From Camellia lanceoleosa (Eukaryota; Streptophyta; Magnoliopsida; Ericales; Theaceae), in the NCBI GenBank assembly GCA_025200525.1, contig CM045770.1:84592084-84656083 (forward strand): a stretch of DNA of 64,000 nt, written 5' to 3'. Below the pieces are notes generated by a model. That model ran no database searches. It was not told where the DNA came from and worked only from the letters and a program-made list of their open reading frames with translations. Shown piece after piece: positions 36,301 to 47,968 of this stretch. Numbering within the stretch: the first letter of the stretch is position 1; every line of letters starts with the position of its first letter. The position numbers and the translations under genes were made by a program.

Positions 36301-37314
36301 TATATCTAGAAAAATGATGAAAAATTTGCAATATTGTCTTTGTATGTGGATGGCATATTGTTAGTAAGAGATTGTCCAAATATGATTAAGTAAATCAAAA
36401 CTTTCTTGGCATCTAGATTTGAAATGAAAGACATGGGTTTTGCAACATATGTTTTAGGAATTAGAATTTCAGGAGATAAAAATTCAAAGTTATTTTATCT
36501 TAATTAAGAGAAATATCTAGAAAAAGTGCTCAAAAGATTTAATATGGATAGTTGCAATTCTTTAAGCACACATATTTGCAAGAGGCAAAGTCTCAATAAA
36601 AGTTTGAGTCCTCAAAATAAATCTGAAATTGAGGAAATGTGAGACGTCCTATATGCTCAGGCAGTAGGCAGCTTGATGTATGCTATGACAAGCACAAGAT
36701 CTGACATCTGTTATGCAGTAGGATTGGTAAGTAGGTTTAAATCCAATCCAAGTAAGGAACATTGGCAAGCAGTCAAAAGAATATTAAGATATTTAAAAGG
36801 CACTAAGAATTTGAAGTTATGTTTTGGTTTGTGTGATCTAGAAATAAAATGATACATTAACGCAGATTTTGTAGGGGATGTAAATGATAGAAAATCTGCT
36901 AGTGGTCATGTGTTCCTGTTTGGTGGAACAATAGTTTCTTGGTTAAGTAAGAAACAAAATTATGTTGCAAAGTGTACTATGGAAGCTGAGTACATAGCTT
37001 GCAACATAGTAGTTAGCAATGCTATCTGGATAAAGTGATTTGTTGACAGTTTACAATTAGGTATACCTATCAGACTGGTCAATATTTTTTGTGACAATCA
37101 GTTCGCCATCTTATTAATAAAAAATGGAGCGAATAACTCTAAGGGAAAACGTATTAATGTAAATTATTACTATATTCAAGATATAGTAGAGATAGGAGAA
37201 ATTAAAGTCGACTATATACCATTAGAAAAGATGATGGCCGACTCTATGACCAAATGGTTGTCTCTGGAAAAATTTAGAGAACATGTAGTTAATATGGGAT
37301 TGAAAAATGACTAG
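33395..37314 (+). pseudogene. Copia gag-pol polyprotein, degenerate
   Basis: Gag starts at the ATG 33395 (MAIKSAIDASRID). A damaged zinc knuckle, CYNCSHKGYIKATYP, at about 34165 has lost the His and last Cys. Then the protease, with WIDSIATRHIV in place of the usual DSGAT site (about 34300); the pre-integrase HLGLGHINKNK (34698); the integrase core ending with PQQNGIAERRN (about 35135); reverse transcriptase (35780-36640), where the usual YVDD is YVDG (about 36340); and RNase H (36830-37290, with MEAEYIA). The stop is TAG at 37312-37314. At least ten in-frame stops and one or more frameshifts in the integrase show it cannot work. Several stops replace expected Trp or Gln and fit G-to-A or C-to-T changes. 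Confidence 0.9.
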
Positions 37315-37761
37315 CTAGGTGGTTTAGCTACTTATATAAGAGCATAGTCGGATGACTCTAGGGACACCTGAATAACCGATGTTATGCGACTCTATCTTGC
37401 ATGGAAACATGTGTGTGGTTAGGTAATAAGGTAGAAGAACTGACAAGGTACAGGCATCATAGTTAGCATGAGATGTAAAATCTATGATATGCAACATGCT
37501 GACTAGACGATGTTGTCTGCTTGATCAACAAAAGTCGTTGATAAGGTGTGTTAAGGAAAACCTTCATGAATAGGCCTTAGAGGAAGTACTTAACAATAAT
37601 TTCGGCGCAAGTCGACACATGAGGAATGTGTGCAGCTGAAGTCGTCAATGATAATTATTTATGGACTATGAACCTAACATTGAAAATTGATGTCGTTCAC
37701 TTGAAATATAGTGAATTGTAGTCATCTGGAGTGTGTTGTCAGAGGGAGAACACATTCGTAC

Positions 37762-39327
37762 GGTAACAACCTAGATTTTTAATTATTCTGTAAAACTTAT
37801 ACTAATATTATTTAATCTCAGTTAAGAAAATATATGATTTATTATATATTATTATGCGTAATTTTATAAAATAATATAATTATTAAAAGTTTAGGGGTCA
37901 AAATATAAATAATAATATAGATAATAATAATAATAATAATAATAATGAGTGTGGTATTAAAATAAATAATTAATTTTATGTTGGTATATAATAAAATGTA
38001 ATTTACTTAAGAATTAAATTATTTATATAATTATATTAAAATATTGAGTCAAAGGGTAATTATTTTAAATATTTATTTAAGGATGAGAATGAATCTATAT
38101 AATTATTGAACGAATCTGGGGAGAGACACGCGTCAGGCCATGTGTTGAGTAGAGGCTGGGTTCACCTCCCTATAAATAGGGAGGTGATTCGGCTGGAAAG
38201 AAAGAAGAAAAGGAAAAGAAAGAAGAAAAGAAAAGAGAAAGAAAGAAAAGAAAGAGAGGAAAGGAAGGAAAGAATGGTGGAAGATAAAAGGGTCTTTAAT
38301 AGTGGAAAGAAAGAGTGAGGTATTAAAATTAAGGTGAGTTATATTATACCTTCAGTCACCAAAATATATTTTACTTATGTTTTGACTTACCAAAATCTGT
38401 TTCATACAAGTTATGTTTTATTAGTATATTAATAAAAGTTATATTTTATAAAGGTTTCAGTTACGTGGTTGAATTTCTGAACCCTATTTGCTTAAAAGGA
38501 AACCTATGAATATGTTTGTTTATATTTTAAAGAATATTTGGTTATGACCTTATATACAATTATGTTTTGTAAGTACCACCACGGGAGTCCTACGCCTTGG
38601 GGGACTTAAATAACCATTGGCCTCTATTTGACCACTTTGTGGTCCTCTGTTTGTCATGGATCCATTGATCTCTGTTCTGTGCGGAACAAAGTGTTATGCG
38701 GAGCTAAGTGCTACACTATTGTGGGAGCCACCTCTAGAATCCGTACGAGCCACCTCTTGAATCCATTACCTGATTACATTTGTCATACGTGACCTCATTT
38801 TTATTCATTTAGTACCGTGGTTATGGTCATTTACTTATATAATTTATGTATTTCAATTCTGCTACTTAAATGAGCAGTTTCTGCCACTTAACTGATTTGT
38901 TTACATAATCTCAGTTTTACTACTTAAAGGATTATTTGTTCTAACTGCGTTATCTTAAATGTTTTGGCCTAACTAACGATCCATGGTTATTTCGTGTCCT
39001 TTATACTCTTGGTATAATATTTCTCACTCTGCCATGTGCTTATAGTTTTTTACCAATTTTCAGGAAATAGCTTTTGAAAAGTCTTAGATGCGGGGCTGCG
39101 GAATAGACACACACGGTATTTTTATGATATTTCTCTATATAAATAACGACCTTTTTGGTCAATATAATTTTGTAATAAAAATAGAGCTCCGATGATTATT
39201 TTGGTACCCTTATTCAAATATTTCTTTCTCTCGCGTTTATTTATTTGCTCAAGAATTGGCCGGAGGTAACTCCAGTTACTGGTTATCACGATGTTTAACC
39301 CTTGGGTACGAGAAGCGGGTCGTGACA
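37762..39327 (+). mobile_element. Solo LTR, 1566 bp, gypsy type, inside the copia element
   Basis: Starts GGTAACAACC (expected TGTAACAACC) and ends GGGTCGTGACA, flanked by a perfect 5-bp duplication CGTAC (37757-37761, 39328-39332). TATAAATAGG at about 38172, followed by a long AG-rich leader, fits plus-strand transcription. No internal sequence remains. Its termini resemble those of the 2.4-kb LTRs at 10802 and 54322, but its body differs. Confidence 0.85.
37925..37950. repeat. (ATA)n microsatellite
   Basis: About nine AAT/ATA units inside the solo LTR. Confidence 0.9.
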
Positions 39328-39620
39328 CGTACAGGTGCAGTTAGATTGGTGGCAAAAATGTGCTCACGTATGGCTAAGTCACAATCAGACGTCGATCTAT
39401 GAGGTAAATTCATAGATGAAATTGACATGAGGCAAAATTTTGGTACCAAGGTAAATGTGCCCAAGTTAGGTTTTATCACTAATATTATGGTATGATTAAC
39501 TGGAAGATGAAGGTATGAGAGGTGCTCACACCATAATATGGTAGACCTTCTCACACAGAATCATAGTCTACATAAGTGGTGATTCATATACCTTTCCACC
39601 AGAAGAAATAAATCTGGAAG

Positions 39621-39958
39621 GTGTTTGTATTTGAAATATAAGGACACAATACTTGAAACATTGTGACTATTGGGTTTGGAGACTCAATACCAATGGTTGT
39701 AACCATTGATAAAGAGACATCATGTAAGTTATAAATAGATGGCTGAAACAATGGAACAAACCACTTGGAATTGTTAATTACCACTATAATATTAGTGTTT
39801 GTATTTGAAATATAAGGACACAATACTTGAAACATTGTGACTATTGGGTTTGGAGACTCAATACCAATGGTTGTAACCATTGATAAAGAGACATCATGTA
39901 AGTTATAAATAGATGGCTGAAACAATGGAACAAACCACTTGGAATTGTTAATTATTTT
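39621..39958 (+). repeat. 174-bp tandem duplication spanning the copia 3' LTR start
   Basis: GTGTTTGTATTTGAAATATA begins at 39621 and again at 39795. The following 160 bases are identical in the two copies, which cover the end of the internal region and the first 120 bases of the LTR. The first unit ends in CCACTATAATATTA, absent from the second. The minus-strand frame of 113 codons across it, with a repeated peptide, is an artefact of this duplication. Confidence 0.95.
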
Positions 39959-40053
39959 CTCTCTTTATTTTCACTTCTGGATTGTATATTCTTCTTGTTT
40001 GATAAACACCCTCATGGGATTATCGATCTTCGCCACTATTAATTTTACTTACA
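39838..40053 (+). repeat. Copia 3' LTR, 216 bp
   Basis: TGACTATTGGGTTTGGAG ... TTTTACTTACA; the partner of the 5' LTR, with an extra partial copy upstream (39664-39780). Confidence 0.8.
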
Positions 40054-40793
40054 ATGTTCACTATGTATAGATCCCAACCTAACTATGATGACATAGAAGT
40101 TATATGGAAATTGTAACAATGATATGAGCGGGTGATTACAATTAATAGGTGGGTAAGGGTTTACTCAATCATGTGTTAGGTTATAATTGGTTGGTGATTT
40201 CATGTGTACAACATAAAGGATGGATGTTGTGCCTTTGCATAGTAGTCATTATTGTGAGTTCAATGGGGCCCACTCTAGATCCTATTTCAATAATCTGAGC
40301 CATTCACTTTTTAGAACACGTTGAGTAGCATATCCCCATAAGGGTAAATTACCAATAACTCCTACTTTTGAAATTTATTATCCATTAAGTTTTATTAATA
40401 AATTTATCAGTCTCCTTTATTTTTATAAATAAATTTATAGTGATAAATTTATCAATTAAAAACTTTTATTGAATCATTTCCCTAAGATGTAGGTGGTGGG
40501 TTTGTTACTTATTTTTAACCCAGATCCAACTGACAATAATAAATACCAATGTCTAAGCTATTTAAATTTAATTTTAAATGGATTTTCAAAATGCAATCTA
40601 TTTATGAATTTAAATAAAATTAAATGCGTAAAATTAGATAGATTCATGGTTTCACGTTATGTTTGCCACCTCGACATGAAATACATAATTCTTATTGTGT
40701 GTTTATTATGGATAATGACAACTCTTTCATTACGTTTTGTTTTGTTTTTTTCTCTCTCAATTCATCCAAATCCCTAAGAACAACCAACTAATA
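40054..40793. other. Intergenic DNA between copia and Mutator-like elements
   Basis: No gene. An AGGGTAAATTACCAATAACTCC block at about 40343, with GATAAATTTATCAATT near 40443, suggests a small fold-back unit. Confidence 0.4.
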
Positions 40794-40862
40794 AGTATGA
40801 GAGTATCAGGATCCTCTGAAGTTTCCCCCCTGAAGTGGGGTGATCCAACGGCTCAAAATGTA

Positions 40863-40892
40863 ACTAACCAAAACGACGTCGTTTTGGTTAGT
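40863..40892. repeat. Subterminal 30-bp palindrome (left)
   Basis: ACTAACCAAAACGAC followed by its exact reverse complement. The right-end partner at 47939-47968 has one change. Symmetric placement at both ends suggests a binding site for transposase or a host factor. GACGTC in the centre is a C-box, a known plant bZIP target. Confidence 0.9.
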
Positions 40893-40996
40893 AATTTCAA
40901 AAAATAAAATAAAATTTGCTTACATTCAAAATTCCCTCAGATCTGATATGTGAAGCATTACAGAGGGAGATAGAGAGAGAGAGAGAGAGAGAGAAA

Positions 40997-41074
40997 ATGG
41001 CTGAGAGGAGGAGCTTCAGATCCACTCCCGACTGTCGCTGCCACGCCACTGCTCGCCATACTCCAACAGATTAA
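40997..41074 (+). other. Leader and short frame at the left end of the Mutator-like element
   Basis: After a (GA)n run an ATG opens a 25-codon frame (MAERRSFRSTPDCRC...) and stops. It lies about 1.6 kb upstream of the GRF exon and could be the first exon or leader of that gene, but no clear splice donor was identified, so the link is a guess. Confidence 0.3.
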
Positions 41075-42636
41075 AGGAAAAAAACACAGGTTCTTTCATC
41101 CTCCAAACTTAAAATATTAGGGCTTTGAATCCAAAAATTAGGAAAAATTTGAACTTGGCTACCGAATGTCAATGTTGACTTTGATTAAAGTTTCTTTAAT
41201 TTTCTTCTTCGTGTTTTCAAGAAAATCTGGTTTAATAGAGAAATGTGGATTGATTATATGTTTATTTATCTCTACAAATGTGAGCACTAGGGATTGTTTA
41301 TTTGGTGTTAGGGAATGTGTGTTCTCTGTAAATGCAAAATCTGAACGTGTGTTCTTTGCTTCATTGGTTCTTTGATTTCTTTAAATCAAAACCTTACATT
41401 AGCTAGGAAAGCAAAATTGGATCTGAGGTACACTCTGTCATTCTAAATGTGATCGTGATGTTTATTGCAAATGGTGTTTACTCAACACATTTTATAATTT
41501 GCTCCATTTGAGGTTTTAATCCAAAATCAATCCTTGTTAAAGTAGTCAACATGAACTATATTACTGATTCTTCTGCTTAAGCTTAATTATCAGCCTAAAC
41601 ATATTAGTTATTATTGATTAAGTTTATGATGTGTTTGTTTTGTTGAGCCCTCTCCCTTTGCGTGAGTATCTAATTCTATTTCTAGATTAGTTTATACAAG
41701 AATCTTTGTGTATGTAGTGTTTTGTTAATCCAAAGTTGAATCTATGGTGACCCATTTGGTTAATTGCGCTCTTGTTGATGTTATATTGTCAATTTTATGA
41801 TTTGAGTTTGGATTGGGTGTGTATACCCCTTGTGTTTGCTGCGTTGACTTTGTTGCTGTGAGGTTATTCAGCTATGAAATCTTTGTGAATCTGATTACTT
41901 TGATGTGAGGTTGTGCTTGGATGAGTTGTTAATTTGAACTATGTGGATTAGATTTGGGATAAAACTTTAAAGTTTGTAACATTTTGTGCCAAAATCTTGG
42001 TGGGTTCTATAGATTGGGATTGCTTAAATTGGATTTGTTTCTTATAATGAAGTCTGGCAATGTGCTCTAGTATGGAGTTTAGTTATAATTTGTTTGTTTC
42101 TCCAATTACATTGGTAGCTTAAGTTCATTTAACAGAATGAGGAATGGTTTGATGGTGATGAAACTTTCTATGCTGAAACTTTTGTTGGGATTATTCTTGT
42201 GGATTTAATCTCATTCCCTTGTAAAATTTATTTTTTTTAATATCAAAACTATTATTTTATTTTCTTGTGGAGTTGATTTGATAATTGATCTTTAGTGTAC
42301 CATGTAGTTCTTAAAAGTAATTATAGTGTATTATTTTGAGAAAAAACCCAAATTAGATGGAGAAATCTGATTGATGATATAGATTATGTTATTATTGTGT
42401 TACACCATATCATTTTACTTGAGATTTGCTTGACTCAATATTTATAAATTCCTTACTTCCATTACCCATTTTATGTACTTATTTACCTTTATAGATGGCA
42501 GGATTCACTCCCATTACCTATTTCATGTGATTTAGAATTTGAGTCATACTCATTGTTGTTCCATTGTTGTTATGTAAGGTAAAAAAATATCAACATCAAA
42601 TGCATGTGTGAGTGATATTAGTGAAATTCAGTTTAG
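41075..42636. other. Non-coding part of the Mutator-like element
   Basis: AT-rich; probably intron or leader of the GRF gene. The frame 41166-41375 has no recognisable features. Confidence 0.4.
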
Positions 42637-42963
42637 AAATCAAAATGTCGTTGCGGGGTGGGAGCAGTATTCAGGATTTCAAAGTCAAAGGACAATCCAG
42701 GGACGGTATACTTTGCTTGCCCTTTAAACAACACCAATGGATGCGGCTTCTTTAAGTGGTGGATGCTTGTACATAAGCAGCGTCAATGGTTGAAGATGAT
42801 AAGGGAGGAAAGCGACGAAAATTGTAATATTAACCCTTTGGTCAACAAACTGATTGTATCTAGTGATGAGCTGAAAGAGATGGTTACAAAGTTTACGAAA
42901 GAAAGTAAACAAATGGTTGTAGAGATTAGACAACTTGGAAAAAGTTGCACTATGCCATTGTAA
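42637..42963 (+). CDS. GRF-type zinc-finger protein exon carried by the Mutator-like element
   Basis: After TTTAG, a possible splice acceptor, the frame reads through to the stop at 42961-42963. It encodes CRCGVGAVFRISKSKDNPGT, then a CP..NGCGFFKWW segment: the zf-GRF pattern with Cys residues near positions 4 and 6 and a second pair before the FKWW. The remaining 60 residues are charged and probably helical (SDELKEMVTKF..), like the coiled-coil tails of plant GRF-finger proteins. GRF fingers bind single-stranded nucleic acid in other proteins; the role here is unknown. No ATG lies in frame after the upstream TAG at 42634-42636, so the start must be in an upstream exon. The frame is intact, unlike the neighbouring transposase. 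Confidence 0.7.
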   Translation, partial: KSKCRCGVGAVFRISKSKDNPGTVYFACPLNNTNGCGFFKWWMLVHKQRQWLKMIREESDENCNINPLVNKLIVSSDELKEMVTKFTKESKQMVVEIRQLGKSCTMPL

Positions 42964-42972
42964 TAATGTTAT

Positions 42973-43500
42973 TTGGATTTGGACTTCTTTTGTTGTTCAA
43001 ATATTAAGTGTAATTTAAATTCGGATTTGGACTTCGCCTTTTGTGAACTAAATATTATGTGTAAATTAAGTTGGTTGCTGACTTTGTTTGTTTGTTTGGA
43101 TTGTTGGTATGGTATGTTACTGTTTTTTGTGTTTTTAGTTTATGTAAAATCCTCATCATTTGGGGATTAGGTTATGCATTTGTTGTTCTATGAGGTGGTT
43201 TTTGTATGCTGGGATTGAAGGAATAGAAATGTACTGGAAGGAACTTATTAGTTTTCTCTTTATTTGGTGATGAAATGAGAAGAACAAGAAACCTTAATGA
43301 CATCACAACTCCACTTCCCTAGTTGAGTACATTTTAAAAAAAATAAATTCAATACGTTTGACGAGTGTAGAAAGAAATCAAATAGGTGAATTTACAATGT
43401 TCTCATGACTGATTAGGGGTATAGTTTTTTTCAACAAAGTTGGTATGAGTTGATTTAGGGGGGGAGGGGAATCAATCAATCTGTCATTGGTGAATGGTGA
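42973..43500. other. 3' flank of the GRF gene
   Basis: T- and G-rich sequence without a supported gene. Confidence 0.4.
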
Positions 43501-43529
43501 AATAATCATTTTTCTAGAATACATGTAAC

Positions 43530-43990
43530 AATTTGAGTACCATTTCAGCACAAATTTGAGCACCATTTCAGCACAATTTTCAACACAACTTTGAGCACCA
43601 TTTCAACCAAATTTCAGTAACATATCAGCATAAATTTGAGCACCATTTCAGCACATATTTCAGCAACATATCAGCACAAATTTTAGCAACATATAAGCAC
43701 AAATTTGAGCACCATTTCAATCAAATTTCAACAACATATCAGCACAAATTTGAGCACCATTTCAACACATATTTCAGCAACATATCAACAAAATTTCAGC
43801 AACATATTAGCACAAATTTGAGCACTATTTCAACTAAATTTCAGCAACATATCAGCACAAATTTGAACACCATTTCAGCAACATATCAGCACAAATTTCA
43901 CAAACATATCAACACAAATTTCAGCAACATATCAACACAAATTTCAGCACATATTTCAGCAACATATCAACACAAATTTCAGCACCAAAA
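43530..43990. repeat. Degenerate minisatellite (ATTTGAGCACCATTTCAGCA)
   Basis: Some two dozen units of 17-20 bases, alternating two types: AATTTGAGCACCATTTCAGC and AATTTCAGCAACATATCAGC. It fills the gap between the two convergent genes of the Mutator-like element. Confidence 0.9.
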
Positions 43991-44097
43991 TCTGTCAAGT
44001 CTTCAATATTACATATCCAACAAAAAAGTTTAAAAATTTCACAAATTTCTACATTTACATGAAAAATATTCAATATTAAATATCCAACAAAAAAAAA

Positions 44098-46889
44098 TCA
44101 ACGCTTCAATATTGACGTGTGATCCACATTCCCATGCCCTTGCCCACGCCCATGCCCATATAGTACCTAAAAAAGAAAACAAATATATAAAAGGAACCAT
44201 AAAATAAAATGGAACTTTAAATGAATGAATGGCAAAATAAAAGAGGAAAGGTGAAAAATAAATTACTTGACTACATGCAGGACTATTCGAGGCTTGCGAG
44301 TCATAACCGCTTGCATTGTTAAGCAAGGCTTGATAGCTTCCATGGACAGAATACATCAATGGCATTGAAAAAGGCATATTGTGACGAAGAAAACTTGACT
44401 GCAACAATAACAAACACATATCAATTTAAAATGGTACAAAATATTTACAAATAAACGTAATAAAACTTCTTATTAAACTAATTTACATCATAGGCGGGAT
44501 ACATAAATTGAGAAGACGAAGCATTAACTTGAGGAACACACGTCGAGAATGGAGGAAGTTGAGGAGCGCTTATTGAAAATAAAGAAGTTGATTGAGAAAT
44601 ACTCGGCGAAAACAAGGGAGGTGGTTCAGGAGCACTCGTCGAAAATAAGGAAGGAGGTTGAGGAGCAACAGACATAAGAGTTTGAGAAGCATTATGTGAA
44701 CTAGGTCGAGGAGCAACAGACATGGGAGTTTGAGAAGCATTATGTGAACTTGTTTTATTTTTCTTTGTCAACGCAAGATCCAAACCACCTTTTGTCCACC
44801 TTCATTCCTTGCTAGTGCACTCTTTTCGTTTGAGTCCTTTTGCTTGAACTACATTTGTATCCGCTACACCATCCACTTCAAAGCTTTCGAGGCATGTGTC
44901 GGGAGGGCTTTCTTGTTCAATAGTATTTGAAAAATGCATATTGAATTTTGTGCTTAACATGCTTTCAATGTTTGCAATTAAGTCATCTACTTTCTCTACC
45001 GTCAAGTTATATGTTTCCTCATTTTCGGAAGCTCTACACGCTACTGCTCTGAAAATTGCTATAAATGATCTAAAGCGTGAAGTTTGATACAATCTTACAT
45101 CAACCTTAATATCATGCCCACACATATCTTTCACATTTTCAGCTCTTGCTTTTTTAGTCCATCTCTTGAGAATATATTGGGAAGGAATCTCTTTGAATTT
45201 GAGGGTCTCTCTAAGGATCTTCAAACAATGACTACACAAAATGCCTTTCATTTCAAACTTCCTACAATTGCAAGTGAGTGAACCATCACACTCCACTCTC
45301 ACATTCCTTATCTTTACACTATCACTATTAAGAACCGTATAAATGGTACTCTCACCACAAATTTCAGTTTCTTCAATGTTTACTTCAAGGGACTTGACAT
45401 ACTCATCTTGAAATTCTTCATAAATTTTATTTGTGTAAACATCTATAGCTTACTCTATAATCTTCACTTTAATATTCACCCTTGGCAACTTTTGGCATAG
45501 GGCATATTTGGCTTGTAACTCTTTGTACGTCTTCTCACAAAGAACTCGATCAAAATGCATGAAAAATTGCATTAAGTTATGATCAGACTGAATGAAATCC
45601 TTCAAGAATGCATTAAAGGATTCACTAAGTTGGGTGCTACTCATACTCGCACCCCATGCATTTCTAACATATGGCCAACCCCATTTTTCCTTAACCCTAA
45701 ATGTTAACTTCAACTAATGATTATATCTCACTGCATACTTGTCAAGCATTTTCTCTCATTTTAACGTAAAATCATCCTCATCCTCAATGTCGCACATAAA
45801 TTTGGATAAAACACTCTTCATCTCCTTATCCTTCACCTCCTTATCCTTGAAGATAGAATTTGCATGCCTTAATGCATTTTGCATCAAATGCCAAGTGCAA
45901 AGGCAGTGTTTTGTGTTAGGCATGACAATAGGTATGGCATTAGCCATTGCAGTATCCTGATCCATAAAAATTATTTTCGGAGCCTTACTTGACATTGCCT
46001 CTAAGAATCTTCTAAAAAGTCATATAAAAGAATCAGTAGTTTCATCATACATCAAAGCTGCGCCAAATATAACAGTTTCCCTATAAATCCAACGAAAGAC
46101 GCAAATGGTCTATGTGCACTATTTAACTTGTAAGTAGTGTCGAAAGTCACAACATCACCAAATTGCCCATAATCCATGATCATCTGAGCATTGGCCCAAA
46201 ATATGTTTGTAATCTGCTCCTCAATATCTAATTAGACCGAGTAAAAAAAGATGGATTCTCCAATGTCTTCTCACGAAAATATTGCAAAATGCTACCTGCC
46301 TCTCCATATGCTAAACTTTTTTGCCTCTTTGTTCTCAAATAATTTTTTTGGTCCACTTTTGTAAACCCAAGCGACTCCCTTCTACCAGCTTCATTACCCA
46401 TGAGCTCAAATGCAGCATTAAGCTGGATTCTAGATTTTTCGGCTAAATCTATTTGGTTGCCTGTGATGCAGATATCTTCCTTTGGGATGGTATCATATGC
46501 GTACATTCTGTTGGTACAAAAATATGATTATGTTGTTCAACAAACTCACCAACAAAAAATTTATGAATATTCCTATCCCACTTAATGATAAGTCGGGCTT
46601 GACAACTAGTCCTCACTTCCTGTCTAGGATTTTTTGTTAATGGATCTCGCTTGTCGACACCCCGAAACCCCTCCTTATTACAAACAAATAACCTTGAAGT
46701 GATTTGCCCCTCCTTGTTCTTGTTTACATAACCCCTTCTAATACTAAAGCCCAGCCTTCCTCCATAAGTATTATAGAAATTATATGCTTCTTGTTCTGTA
46801 TCAAATGTCATGTGAACTCTAGGCTTCCAATCACAATCACCCCCGCCATTCTCAACATTGTTAGGTTCCATATTAATATGCCAAGTCAC
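44098..46889 (-). pseudogene. FAR1-type Mutator-like transposase, degenerate
   Basis: From the ATG at 46889 downward: FAR1 DNA-binding domain (46500-46830; FDTEQEAYNFYNTYGGRLGFS, then CNKEGFR and TSCQARLIIKWD..HNH); MULE transposase domain with VVTFDTTYK (about 46130), FMDQD (about 45965) and SESFNAFLKDF (about 45610), which hold the DDE residues; and a C-terminal SWIM finger CNCRKFEMKGILCSH (about 45250). A Ser/Pro-rich tail with SVAPRPSSHN repeats follows, then what look like short spliced exons ending at 44098. Three frameshifts (near 46452, 46225 and 46060) and in-frame stops near 45988, 45756, 45714, 45450 and 44802 break it. The stops fit TGG-to-TGA/TAG, CAA-to-TAA or CGA-to-TGA changes. 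Related domesticated host proteins are FHY3 and FAR1, but the element context shows this is a transposon gene. Confidence 0.9.
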
Positions 46890-47938
46890 TTAAAAAAAAA
46901 AAATGCTCAATATTAGCATAAAAACTGTAAATTATGTTTGCAAAATAATACAAACTAAATAAAAATACTATAAGAATTGAATCATATTAGATTATATAAA
47001 CAAAGGGGGACAAATCCCTTCAATGGTAAATTATATTTTCAATGATCCAGATTTAACACAAATTCCTTAATTTTCTTATAATCAATATGTGAACATACAA
47101 CATCAAAATTAAACAACAAAAACAAACAAAATAAAAGGATGAATGAAATGTAAGAGATCTAAAATGTTTGAAAAATAACATAAGAAAAATTAACATAATA
47201 CAACTAAAAAGCCCCAATGCACATTCCATCTGATGATGTAAAATGCAACTCCAAACATAACATATAACATTAAAGAAATGCAAATTTTTTTTTTTATACA
47301 TCTTTTGGGTTTTAATATTACACAGTGAAAGAAGATCAAAATCCAATGAATTGCTAATTTCTTTTTATACACAACATATAATGGAGCAGTCAAAGATACT
47401 TCGTTATTAAATAATGTATATAAATAGAAGTATGTATGTGTGTTGGTTTTCATGGTAGTGAACTGAAAGAAGGGAGGAGCCATGGTTTTTGGATTATATA
47501 TGTATATATCTAAAAATTATATATATGTATAGCTAGTTCAACCAAGAAAATCATGGTTGCTTCCATAAAAATAAAATAAAGTGCAGAGATTGGAGGATTA
47601 TATATGTATAGATTTGTACAATGTTAAAAATACATCATCAAGAACAGAAATATATATGTTAATGAAATATATATATATATATATATATGTTAAAAATACA
47701 TTATCAGATTTGTATAGATTTGTACAACCATTTATAGAATTTGTATTCAAAAGGGATGAATGAAATGTTCCCACACCTCGACATTTATGGCGGCAACGCT
47801 AGACAAACGACACTCCGCCTCTTCTCTTCTCATCTTCTTCTCTTTCTCGCTCTCCCGCCACATAGCTCTCTTATACTGAAGGGAATAATTGGAATTTTGA
47901 ATGAAAGCAATTTTTTTATATTTTATTTTTTTGAAATT
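46890..47938. other. 5' flank of the transposase inside the Mutator-like element
   Basis: AT-rich, with a (TA)n run at about 47668-47690. No gene supported. Confidence 0.4.
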
Positions 47939-47968
47939 ACTAACCAAAACGACGTCGTTTTGTTTAGT
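47939..47968. repeat. Subterminal palindrome (right)
   Basis: Counterpart of 40863-40892 with one base change in the outer arm (TTTAGT for GTTAGT). Confidence 0.9.

Larger units (their letters stand above)
31828..40053 (+). mobile_element. Degenerate Ty1/copia retrotransposon
   Basis: 5' LTR 31828-32702, primer-binding site just after, polyprotein remains 33395-37314, 3' LTR ending at 40053. Two nested insertions are present: a Mutator-like MITE in the 5' LTR (31867-32516) and a solo LTR in the 3' internal part (37762-39327). With the MITE and its duplicate removed, the 5' LTR is 216 bp, equal to the 3' LTR at 39838-40053. No 5-bp duplication flanks the element (AACGG against ATGTT), so the borders may be off or decayed. 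The two LTRs have many differences, so the insertion is old. Confidence 0.85.

Noticed and set aside
39584..39925. 113-codon minus-strand frame with a repeated peptide
   Set aside because: It mirrors the 174-bp duplication in the copia 3' LTR and has no protein features.
44896..45281. Plus-strand frames across the transposase
   Set aside because: Shadows of the SWIM-domain part of the transposase on the other strand.
44098..46889. A domesticated FHY3/FAR1 host transcription factor
   Set aside because: The gene lies within precise transposon ends with a target duplication and is broken by stops and frameshifts.
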